DNA of 64,000 bases from an uncultured Clostridia bacterium (GTDB lineage: Bacteria > Bacillota > Clostridia > Christensenellales > Borkfalkiaceae). The stretch is from the NCBI GenBank assembly GCA_944367045.1, contig CALVWI010000006.1, positions 32,709 to 96,708 on the forward strand, written 5' to 3'. Both the position numbers and the translations under genes were made by a program. The notes under the pieces were generated by a model. The model worked only from the letters and a program-made list of their open reading frames with translations. It was not told where the DNA came from and ran no database searches. Shown one piece after another: positions 62,035-64,000 of this stretch (position 1 is the first letter of the stretch; every line of letters begins with the position of its first letter).

Positions 62035-62211
62035 TCACTTTTCGTTGACGGAGATCTCAAACTTCTTTCCGTCGGGCAAGGTATAGGTGAGCTTCCCGCC
62101 CTCCTGAACGCACTCGCCCACGAAGTACTCGTCGACGAGCGGCTTCAACGATGCCGCAATGTCCTCCGCCGTGACGACTGCGCCCTCTTCAAAAACGTGT
62201 TTCTCTTGCAT
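62035..62211 (-). CDS. Small acidic protein (58 residues) behind a structured leader, function unknown
   Basis: A strong AAGGAGGA lies eight bases before the ATG at 62211, and the frame runs 58 codons to TGA at 62035-62037. The product starts MQEKHVFEEGAVVTAEDIAA, with KLTYTLPDGKKFEISVNEK at the end: acidic, one helix followed by a beta hairpin, no signal or membrane segment, one Cys. No family is recognised. The gene has its own leader, promoter and terminator, so it is a complete transcription unit. That control over so short a protein is the main reason to trust it as real. Confidence 0.75.
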   Translation of the reverse strand: MQEKHVFEEGAVVTAEDIAASLKPLVDEYFVGECVQEGGKLTYTLPDGKKFEISVNEK

Positions 62212-62226
62212 CTCAAATTCCTCCTT

Positions 62227-62375
62227 GAAAAATAATAAAGCGTGCCCCCAAAGGAGACACGCTGCATTGGTATCTCCCGGAATGTGGGCACAAACCGCTG
62301 CATACGAGAAAAGAGATACGAAATGCCATTTCGTATCGTATACAGCGTATCCGCAGGTGATATTTGTTTGTGCCC
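62227..62375 (-). ncRNA. Structured leader RNA with terminator; candidate orphan riboswitch or attenuator
   Basis: The predicted RNA starts at 62375 exactly at helix P1 (GGGCACAAAC 62366-62375 with 62286-62295). An 18-nt one-sided bulge follows, then P2 (12 bp, 62336-62347 with 62296-62307, one G-U) and P3 (9 bp, 62329-62337 with 62315-62323; its last two bases compete with P2). After a single-stranded GGGAGATACC region, AGCGTGTCTCC (62253-62263) pairs with GGGGGCACGCT (62239-62249) and runs into TTTATTATTTTT: a terminator two bases before the ribosome binding site. ATGCAGCG occurs both in P2 and just before the terminator stem, so P2's 5' arm could pair with either. Confidence 0.7.
62239..62263 (-). 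terminator. Terminator within the structured leader
   Basis: An 11-bp stem including two G-U pairs (62253-62263 with 62239-62249), loop TTT, followed on the minus strand by a T-rich tract at 62227-62238. Confidence 0.8.
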
Positions 62376-62381
62376 ATCGTT

Positions 62382-62410
62382 ATTATAGCATGGCTTTCTC
62401 CAAAAATCAA
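62382..62410 (-). promoter_or_regulatory. Promoter of the structured leader
   Basis: Minus strand: TTGATT (62405-62410), 17-nt spacer ending TGC, TATAAT (62382-62387). The predicted start, seven bases downstream, is 62375, the first base of helix P1. Confidence 0.85.
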
Positions 62411-62444
62411 GACGAAAGACGAAAAATCAGGCGAAATAAAAGCG

Positions 62445-62475
62445 AAAACGCCCGTCTGGCTGACAGGCGTTTTTA
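62445..62475. terminator. Terminator-like hairpin of unclear ownership
   Basis: AACGCCCGTC and GACAGGCGTT pair around TGGCT, with TTTTTAC after it on the plus strand and TTTTCGC on the minus strand. It is nearly the same hairpin as 53391-53424. No gene on either strand clearly ends here; a transcript from the repeat block at 62.65-63.25 kb could. Confidence 0.6.
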
Positions 62476-62705
62476 CTTTAATTGCGCAAGAAGGCTATGC
62501 CTTCGCCCGCGCCCCCAATTTGCGCATACTTACGCTTACGGGGGAAAGATTGAATGCGGGCGCAGTAAATTAGAAAGCCCTGAAAGTGCGCCCGCAGAAA
62601 GAAAACGAGCCGTCGCATGCGCAAAGCGCGGGCGCGGCGGCGTTTTCTTTCAAAATCGCGGAAAGATTTTTGCCTTTGCAAAAAGAGTTTCGCGAATTAA
62701 AAATC

Positions 62706-62833
62706 TACTGCCGCGAGCAAAACCACGCTTTTGCGGTGCGGCACTCAATTTGTACCCCAAGGGCATCCCATGCGATACGTCGCACTTAGTGTCTTTGAGA
62801 ACAGAAACAGTCGCGGGCGACGGGGTTCGGAGA
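62706..62833 (+). repeat. Dispersed structured repeat, copy C
   Basis: TGCCGC (62709-62714) and GCGGCA (62738-62743) enclose an inner hairpin with sequence unlike that of copy B (GCAAAACCACGCTTTTGC), so pairing is kept while bases differ. CAATTTG, a GGGCAT...ATGCGATACG segment, TGTCTTTGAGAACA (62790-62803), GTCGCGGGCGACGGGG and GGAGATGC follow as in copy A. Confidence 0.8.
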
Positions 62834-62850
62834 TGCCGATACTTCATTTT

Positions 62851-63201
62851 CTCAAACGGCGCAAGGTGAACGCCGTTTTCGGTCACCGCTCGCGCAGGGA
62901 GAATGCGCTCGCTCATCTCGCAAGCGGAAAACAGCACACCGTGCTGTTTTTAGAACGCCCTTGCTCGTCTCAAACGGCGCAAGGTCAACGCCGTTTTCGG
63001 TCACCGCTCGCGCGGGACAATGCGCTCGCTCATCTCGCAAGCGGAAAACAGCACACCGTGCTGTTTTTAGAACGCCCTTGCTCGTCTCAAACGGCGCAAG
63101 GTCAACGCCGTTTTCGGTCACCGCTCGCGCGGGACAATGCGCTCGCTCATCTCGCAAGCGGAAAACAGCACACCGTGCTGTTTTTAGAACGCCCTTGCTC
63201 G
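62851..63201. repeat. Three tandem 117-bp units with two hairpins each
   Basis: Units start at 62851, 62969 and 63086 with CTCAAACGGCGCAAGGT. Units two and three are virtually identical; unit one has a few changes and one extra base. Each unit carries AACGGCG...CGCCGTT and AAAACAGCAC-ACC-GTGCTGTTTT hairpins. A 117-bp period keeps frames open on both strands, but no start with a ribosome binding site serves them. Confidence 0.9.
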
Positions 63202-63285
63202 ACCCTCGCGGAAAGATTTTTCGGAACGAAAAAGATTTTCGCGAATTAGACGAGACCGCCCGTTAAAACTAACAAAGTTGTATCC

Positions 63286-63813
63286 TCACAAACCTCTCAA
63301 TCGAGCGATCATCTCCTGAAGGTGCGCCTCATTTTCCTCGTCGGAGATGGTCGGGTCCTTCGTGAAGCGCTCGCACGGGAGCTTCTCGCAAGTTCCGCAC
63401 GTCTGAAGCCCCTTCTCCCCCACGCAGCAGGCGTAGACGGGGCAGCGTTCGGCGCCCGTGTATTGCAGCCAGTGCACGCGGCCCTCGATCGTGCGGCAGC
63501 CGGCGCAAGATTTGGGAAAGAGCGCGCACTCCGCGCACACCGCGCCGCAGGGCGAGGGCGAGACGAACTCGTCCTTCCAGAACCACCACGGGCATTTGGC
63601 GACATCCGGGTTTTCGGTATTGACGAAATATGCCACGGCGCGCAGCAAGTAGAGCTGGCAGCGGTCCAAAACTTCCCCGCGGAGGGCGCACTCCTCCTCG
63701 TAGAGCCGCTCAGCAGGCACGCCCTTGAGCGACGCGATGGTCGGATAACCCATCGCAATGAGGTCGGCCTCCGTCCGCTTGCCGACGTTGGGAATTTTCC
63801 TGAGTTCGCTCAT
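63286..63813 (-). CDS. Cdd1-type helix-hairpin-helix domain fused to DUF3795 Cys-rich domain
   Basis: 175 residues. Residues 1-75 match the Cdd1 helix-hairpin-helix family (LRKIPNVGKRTEADLIAMGYPT, RCQLYLLRAVAYFVNTEN in part). Residues 85-175 form a DUF3795-like domain with about 11 Cys (CGAVCAECALFPKSCAGC, CPVYACCVGEK, CGTCEKLPCERF), likely binding zinc or an iron-sulfur cluster. Function is unknown; a nucleic-acid-binding role is inferred only from the HhH part. AAAGGAGGGC precedes the ATG. Confidence 0.88.
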   Translation of the reverse strand: MSELRKIPNVGKRTEADLIAMGYPTIASLKGVPAERLYEEECALRGEVLDRCQLYLLRAVAYFVNTENPDVAKCPWWFWKDEFVSPSPCGAVCAECALFPKSCAGCRTIEGRVHWLQYTGAERCPVYACCVGEKGLQTCGTCEKLPCERFTKDPTISDEENEAHLQEMIARLRGL

Positions 63814-63885
63814 GATGCCCTCCTTTTTCTATATAGTACCATAAAGAGCGTACAAAATCAAGAGGGCAATACGACATAGGACACG

Positions 63886-63909
63886 AAAAAAGCACCTCTT
63901 TCGAGGTGC
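63886..63909 (-). terminator. Terminator of the rRNA operon
   Basis: Minus strand: GCACCTC (63903-63909) and GAGGTGC (63892-63898) with a 4-nt loop, then six Ts (63886-63891). It follows the 5S rRNA 3' end by about 15 bases. Confidence 0.88.
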
Positions 63910-63923
63910 CCTTTCCAAATTTG

Positions 63924-64000
63924 AAGGTGGCAACTACCTATCCTCCCGGGTTCAAAGACCAAGTACTTTCGGCGTAAGAGAGCTTAACTTCTGTGTTCGG
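63924..64000 (-). rRNA. rrf: 5S ribosomal RNA, 3' portion (cut by the window edge)
   Basis: Read on the minus strand the sequence begins CCGAACACAGAAGTTAAGCT, the conserved 5S loop B/helix III region, and continues through a GCCGAAAGTACT segment to GGTAGTTGCCACC at the 3' end. About 77 of the usual 117 bases are present; the 5' part lies beyond position 64000. A 16S-23S pair probably lies further right. Confidence 0.93.

Larger units (their letters stand above)
62656..63248. repeat. Composite non-coding block bounded by 44-bp related repeats
   Basis: TCGCGGAAAGATTTTT...AAAAAGAGTTTCGCGAATTA (62656-62699) and a second copy with a different 7-8-nt centre (63206-63248) bound the block in the same orientation; each can also fold on itself. 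Inside are dispersed repeat copy C and three tandem 117-bp units. The whole gap 62376-63285 has no gene I can support; a 172-codon plus-strand frame and opposite-strand frames merely follow the repeat period. Confidence 0.75.

Noticed and set aside
62286-62375. TPP riboswitch, suggested by TATCACCTGCGGATA in the leader
   Set aside because: The CTGAGA motif and the ATGCCAGCG-type helix of the TPP aptamer are absent, and no thiamine gene follows.
62851-63201. CRISPR array
   Set aside because: The 117-bp units are repeated along their whole length with no variable spacers, and no cas gene is near.
62731-63249. 172-residue repeat protein on the plus strand
   Set aside because: The frame begins inside repeat copy C without a ribosome binding site, and an equally open repeated frame exists on the opposite strand because the unit is 39 codons long.

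Overview
The window is a chromosomal segment from a GC-rich, Gram-positive-type anaerobe of the class Clostridia. The evidence is an L27 with a cleavable N-terminal leader, a SCIFF peptide with its maturase next to yajC and secDF, spoIVFA-spoIVFB-rng synteny, SPOCS/LysM and veg genes, a Phe T-box before pheST, a tRNA-Val/Gly/Cys/Leu cluster, and strong sigma-A promoters with 17-bp spacing. A Christensenellales-like lineage is my best guess, from gene order and GC content only; no marker here proves it.

Layout. 0-2.8 kb: a truncated gene end, a small helical protein, the rplU-rpmA operon with a structured leader, and four tRNAs. 2.8-6.1 kb: one very large BspA-type leucine-rich-repeat lipoprotein. 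6.2-25.3 kb: a long minus-strand run of information-processing and export genes: pnp, rpsO, a hemZ-like radical SAM gene, an MBL hydrolase, rel, recJ, secF-secD, the SCIFF maturase and its precursor scfA, a TIGR04086 membrane protein, yajC, tgt, queA and ruvB-ruvA-ruvC. 25.4-38 kb: plus-strand metabolism: argH, ilvB-ilvN-ilvD, then (beyond a divergent LysR regulator) leuC-leuD-membrane protein-leuB, a YggS protein, a zinc phospholipase C-like protein and a PilC-like membrane protein. 38.1-51.2 kb: minus strand again: a QueH fusion, pdxT-pdxS, a prepilin peptidase-like protein, rng, spoIVFB-spoIVFA, a Dabb protein, a cysteine desulfurase, an APH-like kinase, a membrane protein, ispE and the SPOCS/LysM spore protein. 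51.3-55.3 kb: veg, a YcxB-like protein, a SecB-like chaperone, a GNAT, and a GntR-ABC transporter operon. 55.4-64 kb: a lipase-like hydrolase, pheT-pheS under a T-box, a lipoprotein, a GNAT, comF, a 58-residue gene behind a structured leader, a repeat block, a Cdd1-DUF3795 protein, and the 3' part of a 5S rRNA, so an rRNA operon probably lies just past the right edge.

How genes work together. tgt, queA and the QueH fusion belong to queuosine tRNA modification. ilvBND and leuCDB are branched-chain amino acid genes, but ilvC and leuA are not in the window. yajC and secDF assist Sec export; the SCIFF genes sit between them. pdxST makes pyridoxal phosphate, and YggS manages it. spoIVFAB, the SPOCS/LysM protein and possibly veg point to sporulation ancestry.

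The parts least explained by known families are non-coding. (i) A roughly 150-nt leader at 62.2-62.4 kb has its own promoter, nested helices, a terminator and a possible alternative pairing, and lies before a 58-residue gene. (ii) A dispersed structured repeat occurs three times (45.0-45.2, 49.6-49.7 and 62.7-62.8 kb). (iii) A composite block at 62.65-63.25 kb is bounded by related 44-bp repeats and contains three 117-bp tandem units. All readings come from inspection by eye; no database or folding program was run.
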